The notes under the pieces were generated by a model that saw only the letters and a program-made list of their open reading frames with translations, made no database searches and had not been told where the DNA came from. A DNA stretch of 64,000 nt, from positions 3,663,001 through 3,727,000 of the forward strand of contig NZ_CP065589.1 in assembly GCF_021278965.1 (NCBI RefSeq), written 5' to 3'. A program made the translations under genes and the position numbers. The stretch is from Chryseobacterium capnotolerans (GTDB lineage: Bacteria; Bacteroidota; Bacteroidia; Flavobacteriales; Weeksellaceae). Numbering within the stretch: the stretch's first letter is position 1; each line of letters starts with the position of its first letter. Of this stretch, positions 53,852-63,294 are shown piece by piece.

Positions 53852-54913
53852 TTAGTTCCCCTGTACTTGAAATATGAGATTTCTCAGGATTTCCTCAGTA
53901 GAAAGCTCACTGTAATTATGGATAGACTGCCCTGTCCAAATACCCACAAAATCTGTATTCTGTTTCGATTTTGCAGCTTTACGCAAGGCATTGGTCAGTT
54001 TATTCTGATAAGGGTAAGGTAAAATATACTCAGAATCCTCAACGGTTTCAATATATTTGTTTCTAACTCCTCTGGCATACCTACCTGAAAAGCTTTTGGT
54101 TAACATAATCTCATCTTCTCTCACCTTTTTGAGTCTTTCTTTTTCAAAAGCCTGTAAAGCACTTTCTTGAGAAGCTAACAGAAGGTTTCCCACCTGAAAT
54201 CCCTGAGCTCCCAATTCTTTTACAGCCTGTAAAGTTTTTCCATTATAAATTCCCCCTGCATAGATCAGTGGAACTTGTACCTGATCATACACCTGGGATA
54301 ACAAAGACAATCCTCCAATCTGCGGAACATGCTCCGGATCAAAAGTTCCCCTATGGCCTCCTGCTTCCGTTCCCTGTACACAAATGATATCTATTCCTGA
54401 TTTTTCCAAAAGCAGGGCCTCACTTACAGAAGTGCAGGTCCCAATCAGTGTTATTCCATTCTCTTTCAACTTCTGAATACTTTGAGTATCCAGATTTCCG
54501 AAAGTAAAACTTATAATCTTACAATTTTCCTCTATAGCAAGATCTACCAAGTCATGATAAGAATTAATATTCAAATCTTCAAGATCAGGCAGCGTAATTT
54601 CAATATTATTATCCTTCGCTAGCAGCTCTAAAAACAGCTTAGTTTTGCTAAATTTATCTTTTAATTCATCCGTTATTTCAGGAATGTAATGGGCAAAAAT
54701 ATTAACAGCAAAAGGCTTATCAGTTAATTTCCTTGTCTCCCCAATAAGTTTAATAGATTCATCTGCTGAAAGGTCAGCTAACGCCAAAGATCCCAGACAG
54801 TCAGCACGGGCTGCTGCTGCCACCATCTCTACCGTACTCACTCCAAACATCGGAGCCTGAATAATAGGATATTTCACTCCTAATTTTTTACTGATTGTAT
54901 CCGGCCAAAACAT
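53852..54913 (-). CDS. Nitronate monooxygenase (2-nitropropane dioxygenase family)
   Basis: 353 residues. FMN TIM barrel with PIIQAPMFGVSTVEMVAA, the EAGGHRG motif (residue ~180), and PLIYAGGIYNG. Oxidises alkyl nitronates such as propionate-3-nitronate. Monocistronic on the minus strand; upstream spacer 54914-55089 has the inverted repeat at 55008. Confidence 0.9.
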   Translation of the reverse strand: MFWPDTISKKLGVKYPIIQAPMFGVSTVEMVAAAARADCLGSLALADLSADESIKLIGETRKLTDKPFAVNIFAHYIPEITDELKDKFSKTKLFLELLAKDNNIEITLPDLEDLNINSYHDLVDLAIEENCKIISFTFGNLDTQSIQKLKENGITLIGTCTSVSEALLLEKSGIDIICVQGTEAGGHRGTFDPEHVPQIGGLSLLSQVYDQVQVPLIYAGGIYNGKTLQAVKELGAQGFQVGNLLLASQESALQAFEKERLKKVREDEIMLTKSFSGRYARGVRNKYIETVEDSEYILPYPYQNKLTNALRKAAKSKQNTDFVGIWTGQSIHNYSELSTEEILRNLIFQVQGN

Positions 54914-55007
54914 AAGAATTGATTTTATTTAAAAAGGTACAAAAAAACAAGAATGTTTCAATTTCAATAGGATATGACATTACTCACTCCTGAACAGAAA
55001 ATAAAAT

Positions 55008-55070
55008 TCCCACAGATCTCACAGATAACGCAGATTTTTAATCCGTGAAATTTGTGCAATCTGTGGGAAG
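55008..55070. repeat. Long imperfect palindrome
   Basis: TTCCCACAGAT ... ATCTGTGGGAA with internal matches (CACAGATAACGCAGATT / AATCCGTG..TTGTG). Lies after the aldo/keto reductase stop (minus strand) and may act as its terminator. Confidence 0.7.
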
Positions 55071-55089
55071 TATTTTAATCTTTTATTTT

Positions 55090-55965
55090 TTAAATATCTG
55101 CTACAGAATTCAGCATCTTTTGCTCCCATTCCGGATCTTTCGGATCAAAGAACAATCTTTTTCCGGTATCCAAAGAACGAACAACATTCATTTCATCTTC
55201 TGTCAGTTCAAAATCAAATACATTAAAGTTTTCTTCAATTCTTGATGGTGTTACAGATTTTGGAATCACTACAAAACCTTCCTGCAAATGCCATCTCAGA
55301 ATTACCTGAGCCACAGTTTTTCCATATTTCTCAGCAATTGCTTTCAGATCAGTATTGCTTAAAAGGTTTGCATTTCCGTTTCCTAGCGGACTCCAAGGCT
55401 GTGTTATAATATTATTCTCTCTGTCATACACCTGCAATTCTTTTTGCTGGAAAACCGGATGCAGCTCGATCTGGTTGATAACCGGAAGAATGGTTGAGTT
55501 GGCTTTTAGTTCTTCAAGCTTTTCAATAGTAAAATTACAAACCCCGATTGCTTTAATCTTTCCTTCCTGATACAATTCCTCCAAAGCTTTCCAGGTTCCC
55601 AAGAAATCACCATACGGCCAGTGAATAAGGTACATATCCAGATAATCCATCTGAAGTCTGTCTAATGTTCTCTGAAATGCACGCTTCGCTTGTTCATATC
55701 CATGATCCTGAACCCAGACTTTAGAAGTAATAAATAATTCGTCCCTATCTACCCCACTGTTTTTTACCGCTGCTCCTACTGCCGTTTCATTTTGGTAAAT
55801 AGCTGCTGTATCAATCATTCTATATCCTGTCTGAATAGCTTTGATAACAGCATTTTCACATTCTTTCAGGTCTTCCATCTGCCATACTCCAAAGCCTAAA
55901 GCAGGAATATCTACTCCGTTATTTAAAGTCACTACAGGCTGTCCTGTATAGATTTTCTTTTGCAT
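55090..55965 (-). CDS. Aldo/keto reductase (2,5-diketogluconate reductase type)
   Basis: 291 residues, single-domain AKR TIM barrel. Catalytic Asp/Tyr in GYRMIDTAAIYQNE, Lys in FITSKVW, His in YLIHWP; C-terminal NADPH-binding VIPKSVTPSRIEEN. Reduces aldehydes or ketones. No operon partner. Confidence 0.93.
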   Translation of the reverse strand: MQKKIYTGQPVVTLNNGVDIPALGFGVWQMEDLKECENAVIKAIQTGYRMIDTAAIYQNETAVGAAVKNSGVDRDELFITSKVWVQDHGYEQAKRAFQRTLDRLQMDYLDMYLIHWPYGDFLGTWKALEELYQEGKIKAIGVCNFTIEKLEELKANSTILPVINQIELHPVFQQKELQVYDRENNIITQPWSPLGNGNANLLSNTDLKAIAEKYGKTVAQVILRWHLQEGFVVIPKSVTPSRIEENFNVFDFELTEDEMNVVRSLDTGKRLFFDPKDPEWEQKMLNSVADI

Positions 55966-56090
55966 AAATCTTTATTTTAATTATTAATATAAAGTGATTA
56001 AACAAATTTGCAATAAAAAAACGGAATCTGTACTTACCAATTTTACTGTTTTTTGTTAAAAAAATGTTATTTAATGAGTGTTTGAGAATA

Positions 56091-56414
56091 GGTTGGAAAG
56101 CGCAAAGGCGCAAAGAAATTTTTCCTTTCGACATCCTTTTTAAGGCGCAAGATTTTTATCTGCGATAAAATTGAATGCTGTTTATTTTAATGCCACTAAT
56201 GCACGAATAAAATTATTCACGCCTAACTTTTCTATGCATCTCCTATGTGGTTCAGAAAAAGATTTAGCCCCATAGATTTTTGAACTTCTATATAAGCTAT
56301 CTGTGATATTTGTGGAAGATTAGCTGTTTCATTCTAGCTAAAGATTTTTGATCTTCTTGCGCCTTAATAACAACATATTATTTAAACTTCTTTGCGTCCT
56401 TGCGATTTCCAACC
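56091..56414. repeat. MITE-like element with inverted ends
   Basis: 324 bp bounded by GGTTGGAAAGCGCAAAGGCG and the inverse (CCTTGCGATTTCCAACC), with a second inner inverted pair TTAAGGCGCAAGATTTTTATC / GATTTTTGATCTTCTTGCGCC. No ORF. Occupies most of the 550-bp gap 55966-56515. Confidence 0.72.
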
Positions 56415-56515
56415 TCAAAAACCATTTACAATTCTATCTGTGACTGGAATCTAGTCTCAATTTTCCTTATTTTTGTGGAAGTGATGATTCTTAAATCCTT
56501 CATATAAGCCTGCAA

Positions 56516-56983
56516 ATGGAACAGTATACTTTTAACAAAATAACCAAAGATTCAGAAATCCCTTATAAATTGCTATTGCTAGCTGATGAGACCAAAGAAG
56601 CTATTGATCAATACATCTTCAAATCTGATATCTATCTTTTACTTGACGAAACCAAAAGTATTGCAGTAATAGCATTGTACAAAAACAGTGATACGGAACT
56701 TGAGATCAAAAATATTGCAGTGATTGAACGCTACAGAAACAAAGGACTTGGAAGCATTCTAATCCATAAAGCCAAAGAAATAGCTCTTAAGAATCATTAT
56801 ACAATGTTGAGTGTAGGAACTTCAGATACAGGATTTCAGCAAATCAGATTTTATGAAAGAAATGGTTTTATAAAAACAGGGATACGTAAAGATTTTTTTA
56901 TAGAGAATTACCCATCCCCGATTTATGAAAACGGCCTGCAGATGCGCGATATGATTCTACTTACCCATTACCTTGCGGAATAG
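56516..56983 (+). CDS. GNAT-family acetyltransferase
   Basis: 155 residues. Acetyl-CoA-binding motif VIERYRNKGLGSILIHKAKE, then VGTSDTGFQQIRFYERNGF. Substrate unknown. Single gene between two repeat-rich or intergenic stretches. Confidence 0.9.
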   Translation: MEQYTFNKITKDSEIPYKLLLLADETKEAIDQYIFKSDIYLLLDETKSIAVIALYKNSDTELEIKNIAVIERYRNKGLGSILIHKAKEIALKNHYTMLSVGTSDTGFQQIRFYERNGFIKTGIRKDFFIENYPSPIYENGLQMRDMILLTHYLAE

Positions 56984-57051
56984 TCCTTTAATATGTTCTA
57001 TTTCCGTTTGATAATTAGTATTTTTTCTACATCCAAAATACAAGGTATTTT

Positions 57052-57855
57052 CTAATTTTTTTTTCCTTCCCAGATGAGCTGAATCTCTCCGCTTTCAATA
57101 GCATTCTTGCATAAGAAATCCGGAACAACGGCCAATCCTGTTCCTCCTTTCAGACAACGGATGATAGAATTGAGATTAGGAACAATATAATTGGGGCGAA
57201 AGTTCGGTTTATGACCAAAATTTAAAGTCCAGAATTGGAAAAGATGTTCCATATCTCCGGTTGTCCCATACCATTTTTCATTCTTCAGCCACGCTTCGAT
57301 CTGTTCAATATCCTTTGTTTTTAATATTTTTTTAAACGCATCTGTATCTACTTCTTTTCCCCCTACAAGAATGATCTGTTCAGAAGAAAATGCTTCATGC
57401 TGTATATTAGGTGAAGACCCTTTTTTGGGAGTGATGATAAGATCTAGGATTCCTTTGTCCAGCTGATCCAGCATTTCAGGATATTCTCCAAAACTGATAA
57501 TCAGATTGAAAGGCAGTGAAGAAACATATTGCTCCAAAGTGGTTTGAAAGGTTTCAAAACACATTCCTACACTAATCGTTGGGGTATGCTTTTCTGTAGA
57601 TTTTTGAAAATTTTTCTCTACATCTTCCAACTTGGTAAGCGGTTCTGCTACGGCATTAAATAATACTTTTCCTCTCTCCGTAGGAATCATTTTTCTACCC
57701 GTTCTGTCAAATAATTTGTATCCGACATAAGCTTCCAGTGAACTTAAGTGTAAACTCACCCCCGGCTGCGAAATGAATAAGGCGTCTGCCGCTCCTGTAA
57801 GTGTCCCGGTTTTATAGATCGCCTTAAAAGTACGATACCATTCTAAATTGACCAT
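57052..57855 (-). CDS. LysR-type transcriptional regulator
   Basis: 267 residues: N-terminal HTH (TFKAIYKTGTLTGAADALFI, SQPGVSLHLSSLE) and a substrate-binding domain. Slightly short. No divergent partner; the target is unclear. Confidence 0.9.
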   Translation of the reverse strand: MVNLEWYRTFKAIYKTGTLTGAADALFISQPGVSLHLSSLEAYVGYKLFDRTGRKMIPTERGKVLFNAVAEPLTKLEDVEKNFQKSTEKHTPTISVGMCFETFQTTLEQYVSSLPFNLIISFGEYPEMLDQLDKGILDLIITPKKGSSPNIQHEAFSSEQIILVGGKEVDTDAFKKILKTKDIEQIEAWLKNEKWYGTTGDMEHLFQFWTLNFGHKPNFRPNYIVPNLNSIIRCLKGGTGLAVVPDFLCKNAIESGEIQLIWEGKKN

Positions 57856-58076
57856 GGTTTAATTATTAATATTATGATATAAAATTACAAAATAATTATA
57901 ATACTAATACCATTTCAAAATATACTAATTAGTTAATCATTTTCATGGTAGTATATATCCAGGTTCATCTGTTTTTGTCCTTAACAAGATCAGGAAGCCG
58001 TAAGAGGGAAGCTATCTTTTACTTCCCTCCTATATCTCCAGACTCTTCCTGTTAATTTCCGTTCCCTGAACTCAGA

Positions 58077-59012
58077 TTATTTTACTATCTGAATGATTGT
58101 ATTCTGAAACTTTTCCGGTTCATCTTTATGGATCTGATGTCCTGAATTTTCAAATAAGAACAAGTCTTTCTTAGGTGCTTTTACTTTTTGAAAGTACTCC
58201 GTTGTAATTCTGGTAGAAGTTTGAATATCATTTTTCCCAACAAAAAAATAAATAGGACATTCTACTTTTTTTAAGGTTTTTGGAAGATCAATGTTCATCA
58301 CTTCGTTCCACGCAGGTGACCATGTTTTTGACCACTGTAGAAATCCTTTTTTGAAATCGTCACTTGTTACATACTGTTTACCATCTTTATAAAAAAGCCA
58401 TTTTCTTAAATAAAATAAGTCTTCATCAACTTTGAAAGGAATGTGTACACTTGCCAATTCTTTACTGGCAACAGGCTCCTCTTTAAAGTGATCTTTTAAA
58501 ATACTAAGCAATTCTTTCTCACTTGTCAATTGACTGACAACTGGATTCACTGCAAAATAGGCATGTAAAAGTTCAGGGTGATTCCTAACAATATAAAAAC
58601 CTAAAGCATTTCCCCAAGAGCTCCCTAATAGATATATCTTCTCCTGTTTTAATTCTCTTCTCAGAAAATTGATAACCTGATAGGTATCTTTTCCCATGAG
58701 ATCAACTGATGGCTGAACGGGAGAAGGATTTAATTCAAGGGTTTTTCCGGCATCTCTCTGATCCCATTGAACGATGGTAAATTTATCTTTTAAAAGACTT
58801 GTAAAAGAGTCCGCATTTTTTCTCATTGAGCTTCCCGGACCCCCTGATAAAAATAAAAGTACAGGTTTACCTGCATCATTTGTTTTAATATCTATAGCTT
58901 GTTTTATTCCACCAATTTCGGGCGTTAAGAGGGTATCTATTTTTACTTTCTGTAATTGTGCTAAACTCAATACGGATAATAGTAAAAAAATAAAAAGAAT
59001 TGCTTTTCTCAT
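58077..59012 (-). CDS. Exported alpha/beta hydrolase (proline iminopeptidase-like)
   Basis: 311 residues with signal peptide (LFIFLLLSVLSLAQ). Oxyanion motif LSGGPGSS, WDQRDAG, nucleophile GSSWGN, and terminal His in ENSGHQIH. Peptidase S33-like; substrate not known. The spacer 57856-58076 shows nothing. Confidence 0.85.
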   Translation of the reverse strand: MRKAILFIFLLLSVLSLAQLQKVKIDTLLTPEIGGIKQAIDIKTNDAGKPVLLFLSGGPGSSMRKNADSFTSLLKDKFTIVQWDQRDAGKTLELNPSPVQPSVDLMGKDTYQVINFLRRELKQEKIYLLGSSWGNALGFYIVRNHPELLHAYFAVNPVVSQLTSEKELLSILKDHFKEEPVASKELASVHIPFKVDEDLFYLRKWLFYKDGKQYVTSDDFKKGFLQWSKTWSPAWNEVMNIDLPKTLKKVECPIYFFVGKNDIQTSTRITTEYFQKVKAPKKDLFLFENSGHQIHKDEPEKFQNTIIQIVK

Positions 59013-59096
59013 GATTTCTAAATTTTAATTTGACTTTGATTTTAATAATCTATTGCAAATATCCTTCAGAGAATCATGAAAAATGTCTTAATAAAA

Positions 59097-59137
59097 GTAG
59101 TCGAACTCATTTTAATGAATAAAATGAGTTCGACTAC
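59097..59137. terminator. Perfect 18-bp hairpin with 5-nt loop
   Basis: GTAGTCGAACTCATTTTA / TAAAATGAGTTCGACTAC with loop ATGAA, between two minus-strand genes. Followed on the minus strand by CTTTTATTAAG. Most likely terminates the phosphoesterase gene; could be a regulator site. Confidence 0.6.
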
Positions 59138-59220
59138 CTGCAAGCAAAAGTACGAATAGTTACAAAAACCTATAAATCAATCAAATAAAAATCAAAAAAA
59201 GGAAGAAAACATTCTATTGA

Positions 59221-59967
59221 TTATCTTATTGATATCTCTTTATTGCTTAAAAAATCAGCATAATAATCAGGAATTCCACTTTTCTCAATCGCATGAAGAG
59301 TTTCTTCAAGTGGATAACTTAACTGTACAATTTCAGGAATGATCTTTTCATCATCTAAATTCAATATTAAATAGGAAGCCAGCCTGTTTTCTTCTTTAGA
59401 GCGTCCTACGGAACCACAATTTACTGCCCATTTTTTATTTTCAAACTGTTTTGTAAAAGATAAATGGGTATGTCCCATTACAATCAGATCAGCATTTGAA
59501 TCTTCAAGCATATTCATAAAAATCTCATCATTTTCAGATTCATACAAATAAGTATCATTGCTCGTAAGACTGGAATGCACCAATTGGATATTCCAATGTT
59601 TTTTACCTATTTTATAATTTAATTTTAAATGAAAAGGAAGTTCGGCAAGAAACTGTTTATTCTCTTCTGTAATATGTTTTTTAGAATGATCTATCGCAAT
59701 AAATCTTGCCGCTGTTTCTTCTTCAGAATGTTTAGATAAAGGAAAAACAGGAAGATCGAAAGCAATTCTTTCATCATGATTTCCCAGCAGACAGGGAATG
59801 TTCAGTCTCTTCATCTTTTCTATCACTTCATTTCCCCAAGGGGCAAAATCAACCAAATCTCCTAAACAGAATTTCTGATGAATCCCCCTCTGTTCAATAT
59901 CCTTCAACACCACTTCCAAAGCCGGAAGATTCCCATGTACATCACTGAAAACTGCTATCTGTATCAT
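59221..59967 (-). CDS. Metallophosphoesterase
   Basis: 248 residues. Calcineurin-like motifs in order: FSDVHGN, GDLVDFAPWG, LGNHDE, VHSS, MGHTHLSF. Class similar to YfcE; probably a phosphodiesterase with two bound metals. Cytoplasmic. Confidence 0.9.
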   Translation of the reverse strand: MIQIAVFSDVHGNLPALEVVLKDIEQRGIHQKFCLGDLVDFAPWGNEVIEKMKRLNIPCLLGNHDERIAFDLPVFPLSKHSEEETAARFIAIDHSKKHITEENKQFLAELPFHLKLNYKIGKKHWNIQLVHSSLTSNDTYLYESENDEIFMNMLEDSNADLIVMGHTHLSFTKQFENKKWAVNCGSVGRSKEENRLASYLILNLDDEKIIPEIVQLSYPLEETLHAIEKSGIPDYYADFLSNKEISIR

Positions 59968-60130
59968 TCTCTGTCAATTTGTTAATCAAATTTACAAGAC
60001 GAACAGGAATTTCAGTTCAGATATAGCATGACTTTTTACCATGAAATAACAATTATTAAGAATTAACTTTTGTTTTACTTAGTCAATCGTCAATACTTCT
60101 TAACAACTAAGCAGCCTTTGCCTTAAAAAT

Positions 60131-60168
60131 TGACAAGCAAAGCGTACTGACTATTCACAATTGATAAT
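60131..60168. repeat. Half copy of the dispersed palindromic repeat
   Basis: Reverse complement reads TATCAATTGTGAATAGTCAG...CGCTTTGCTTGTCAAT-like, matching the left half of 49275-49367. Only this and the promoter below are seen in the 59968-60280 spacer. Confidence 0.6.
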
Positions 60169-60243
60169 AAGCTATAATTAAACTATAAATATTCTGATAC
60201 ATTACTATAATTTATATTATTTTTATTATACAATCAACCCTCC

Positions 60244-60251
60244 TAACTTTG
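60244..60251 (+). promoter_or_regulatory. Promoter -7 box of the redox operon
   Basis: TAACTTTG (TAnnTTTG), 30 bp before the ATG at 60281. Confidence 0.7.
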
Positions 60252-60280
60252 CAGAGTAAAATTTAAACAATCATAAAAAA

Positions 60281-60877
60281 ATGAAAAAAGTACTAATCAT
60301 TAACGGAGGACAAAATTTCGGACATTCCGGAGGAAAATATAATCAAACCATCGCAGAAAATACAATAGCTGTTCTTAAAGAATTTGAGAACGTAGAAGTA
60401 AAAATCACCAATATAAGCGAAGGCTATGACAAGCATGAAGAAGTAGAGAAATTTGTTTGGGCAGATTATATTATTTACCATACTCCAATCTGGTGGTTTC
60501 AGCTTCCGAATGGATTTAAAAAATATATAGATGAAGTATTTACAGCAGGCCACGCCAAAGGTATTTATATGAGTGACGGTAGAAATGCTGCCAATCCGGA
60601 GATCAACTATGGTACTGGCGGAATGCTTGGCGGCAGAAAGTATATGCTGACAACAAGCTGGAATGCTCCTGCAACTGCGTTTACACTTCCCGGGGAATTC
60701 TTTGATGAAAAAAGTGTAGATGAGGGACCTTTATTTGGTTTTCATAGAATGAACGCTTTTGTATCCTTAAAAAAAATGGACAGCTTCCACTTCCATGATG
60801 TTGAAAAAAATGCCAACATAGAGCGTGATATGAAGCTTTACAGAGACCATGTAAAAAACGTATTTAAAAAGAATTAA
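60281..60877 (+). CDS. NAD(P)H quinone reductase, MdaB type
   Basis: 198 residues. Flavodoxin fold: VLIINGGQNFGHSGGKYN (phosphate loop), YHTPIWWFQLPNGFKKYIDE and GRKYMLTTSWNAP are MdaB-like. Two-electron reduction of quinones. First of four genes (MdaB, ABM, DJ-1, AKR) spaced by 2-16 bp. Confidence 0.9.
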   Translation: MKKVLIINGGQNFGHSGGKYNQTIAENTIAVLKEFENVEVKITNISEGYDKHEEVEKFVWADYIIYHTPIWWFQLPNGFKKYIDEVFTAGHAKGIYMSDGRNAANPEINYGTGGMLGGRKYMLTTSWNAPATAFTLPGEFFDEKSVDEGPLFGFHRMNAFVSLKKMDSFHFHDVEKNANIERDMKLYRDHVKNVFKKN

Positions 60878-60893
60878 AAACAGAATTAGTATA

Positions 60894-61181
60894 ATGAAAA
60901 TTCACCTTACCGCAATTATTAAAGCCAAAGAAGAGTATCAGACTGAGGTGTTGGAAGTTCTTCAGAATATGGTAATAGAAACAAGAAAAGAAGAAGCTTG
61001 TGAGCTTTATAACCTACACCAGGGAATTGAAAATAAAAACGAATTTGTTTTCTATGAAATCTGGAAAAGCCAAGAAGGATTGAATCAACATAATCAACAG
61101 CCTTACATTCAGGCTTTCGGAGCTTTAGTAGATGAAAAACTTCAGGAGAAGCCACAAATATATCTCACTCATATCATTTAA
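60894..61181 (+). CDS. ABM-domain monooxygenase (YgiN-like)
   Basis: 95 residues, ABM fold: CELYNLHQGIENKNEFVFYE, HNQQPYIQAF. Partner of MdaB as in the enteric mdaB-ygiN pair; quinol oxidation suggested. Confidence 0.88.
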   Translation: MKIHLTAIIKAKEEYQTEVLEVLQNMVIETRKEEACELYNLHQGIENKNEFVFYEIWKSQEGLNQHNQQPYIQAFGALVDEKLQEKPQIYLTHII

Positions 61182-61183
61182 AT

Positions 61184-61939
61184 ATGAAAAAAATAGCGTT
61201 TTTACTATTGACAATCTTTACCATAGGATTTGTACAGGCACAGACCAAAAAATCAAAAAATATGAAAAAGAAAATATTATTCGTTGTAACCAGCCATGAC
61301 AAAAAAGGCAGTACAGGAGAAGATACGGGATATTACTTAGGAGAAGTTTCTCACCCATGGGAGGTTCTTCACAAAGCAGGCTATGAAATTGATTTTGTAA
61401 GTCCGAAAGGCGGAACTCCACCCGTAGACGGATTTGATTTAAAAGATCCTGTAAATAAAGAGTTTTGGGAAAATAAAGAATACAAAAACAAGATTGATCA
61501 TTCTTTAACACCATCACAGATCAATCCAAAAGATTACTCAGCCATCTTTTATGCAGGGGGACACGGAGCCATGTGGGATCTGGCAGATAATACTGAACTG
61601 GCAGATATTGCTTCAAAAATTTATGAAAATAAAGGTATTGTAGCAGGGGTATGCCATGGTCCGGCAGGGTTAGTTAATATCAAACTGAATAACGGAAAAT
61701 ATCTGGTAGATGGGAAAAAGATCAATGCTTTTACCAATGAGGAGGAGTCTGCAGTACAATTAACAGATGTTGTTCCTTTCTTGCTAGAAAACAAATTAAA
61801 AGAAAGAGGGGCAAAATTTGAAAAGTCAGGACTTTGGCAAAACCATGTGGTAACTGATCAAAGAGTGATTACAGGACAAAACCCACAATCTGCCAAGAGT
61901 GTTGGAGAAGCAATTTTAAAAGAACTCAATAATAAATAA
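61184..61939 (+). CDS. DJ-1/PfpI-family protein with signal peptide
   Basis: 251 residues. Catalytic nucleophile in VAGVCHGPAGL, preceded by YAGGHGAMWDL, Hsp31-like. A signal-peptide-like stretch (IAFLLLTIFTIGFVQAQ) precedes the domain; a second Met (MKKKILFVVTS, residue ~27) could start a cytoplasmic form. Glyoxalase III or repair activity are options. 2 bp after the ABM gene. Confidence 0.9.
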   Translation: MKKIAFLLLTIFTIGFVQAQTKKSKNMKKKILFVVTSHDKKGSTGEDTGYYLGEVSHPWEVLHKAGYEIDFVSPKGGTPPVDGFDLKDPVNKEFWENKEYKNKIDHSLTPSQINPKDYSAIFYAGGHGAMWDLADNTELADIASKIYENKGIVAGVCHGPAGLVNIKLNNGKYLVDGKKINAFTNEEESAVQLTDVVPFLLENKLKERGAKFEKSGLWQNHVVTDQRVITGQNPQSAKSVGEAILKELNNK

Positions 61940-61948
61940 AACAAAAAA

Positions 61949-62932
61949 ATGGAATACAGAAAATTAGGAAACACCGATCTTGAGCTATCTGCAATTACTC
62001 ACGGAGCTTTTGCCATCGGTGGAAATATGTGGGGCGGTAATGAAAAACAGGATTCTATTGACTCTATTCATGCTTCATTGGATCACGGAGTAACTTCTAT
62101 TGACACGGCTCCTTTTTACGGTTTCGGATTAAGTGAAGAAATGATTGGTGAAGCCATTAAAGGAAAAGACCGTTCAAAAATCCAGTTGTTAACTAAATTT
62201 GGTTTGGTATGGGACGGAAGCAACAACGGAAAAGGAGAATTTTTCTTTGATGCTGAAGAAGAAGGAAAATCAATTCCGGTTTATAAATTCGCTTCTAAAG
62301 AAAACATCATTAAAGAAGTTGAAGAAAGCTTAAAAAGACTGGGTACTGATTATATCGACCTTTTACAGCTTCACTGGCCCGACAGCACAACAGCGATCAG
62401 CGAGACTATGGAGGCCATGGAACTACTGATCCAACAAGGAAAAGTTCGTGCTGCCGGAGTAAGTAACTACAGTGTAGCCCAAATGGAAGAGGCTAACAGA
62501 ACTTTACAATTAGCGAGCAACCAGGTTTCTTACAGTATGCTGAACCGTACTATTGAGACTGACCTTGTTCCTTATTCTTTAGAAAACAATTCAGGAATCA
62601 TCGTTTACAGTCCGATGGAAAGAGGTCTTTTGACAGGTAAATATTTCAAGGATAACAAACTAAAAGACAACGACCACAGAAACGGCTATTTCTCTCAGTT
62701 TGATTTAAATAAAGTAAAAAATTTCTTAGAAAAAATTGAACCTATCGCTCAGGAAAAAGGAGCCAGCCTTTCTCAACTGGTATTAAGATGGACTACCCTG
62801 CAACCAGCAATCACAGTAGTATTGGCAGGAGCAAGAAACGCCCAGCAAGCTGTTGAAAATGCTAAAGCGATGGATATCACTCTTTCTCACGAAGAATTGA
62901 ACTTCATCAATTCTGCTTTAAGCGAGATTTAA
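61949..62932 (+). CDS. Aldo/keto reductase (YajO/AKR12-like)
   Basis: 327 residues. Catalytic SIDTAPFYGFGLSE, Lys in LLTKFGL, His in LQLHWP, NADP site GARNAQQAVENA. Fourth gene of the redox group; detoxifies carbonyls. The following spacer has repeats only. Confidence 0.93.
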   Translation: MEYRKLGNTDLELSAITHGAFAIGGNMWGGNEKQDSIDSIHASLDHGVTSIDTAPFYGFGLSEEMIGEAIKGKDRSKIQLLTKFGLVWDGSNNGKGEFFFDAEEEGKSIPVYKFASKENIIKEVEESLKRLGTDYIDLLQLHWPDSTTAISETMEAMELLIQQGKVRAAGVSNYSVAQMEEANRTLQLASNQVSYSMLNRTIETDLVPYSLENNSGIIVYSPMERGLLTGKYFKDNKLKDNDHRNGYFSQFDLNKVKNFLEKIEPIAQEKGASLSQLVLRWTTLQPAITVVLAGARNAQQAVENAKAMDITLSHEELNFINSALSEI

Positions 62933-62937
62933 TATAT

Positions 62938-63275
62938 AAGCTGGGAGCTGGAAGAGGGAGGACAGAAGTACTATGAGGTTATTAATAACTTTCAGTCCTT
63001 TGAACCCAATTATTATCAGACTGTAAGATGTAAATATGAAGTTGAAAATACTAGCGTGTATTGTTAACTTACAGTTTGTTAATTTAAATCATTACAACAA
63101 TCTGATCAATAAAATATCACTTGCTTACGGACTTCAAAAACTTCCCTCTTCCAACTTCCCTTCTTTTCAACCAAGAAAAATAAAATAGGAAGCATATTTA
63201 AATATACAGAATGCCAGTTGTTCATAGACTTCAACAACTCTCCTCCTCCAGCTTCCAACTTCCCTTATTAATTCA
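62938..63275. repeat. Spacer with repeated 'AACTTCCC' motifs
   Basis: AGCTGGGAGCTGGAAGAGGG at the left and two inverse copies (CTTCCCTCTTCCAACTTCCC near 63141; CTCCTCCAGCTTCCAACTTC near 63243). No ORF; intergenic repeat elements. Confidence 0.55.
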
Positions 63276-63294
63276 CCCTATACATCATAAAAAA

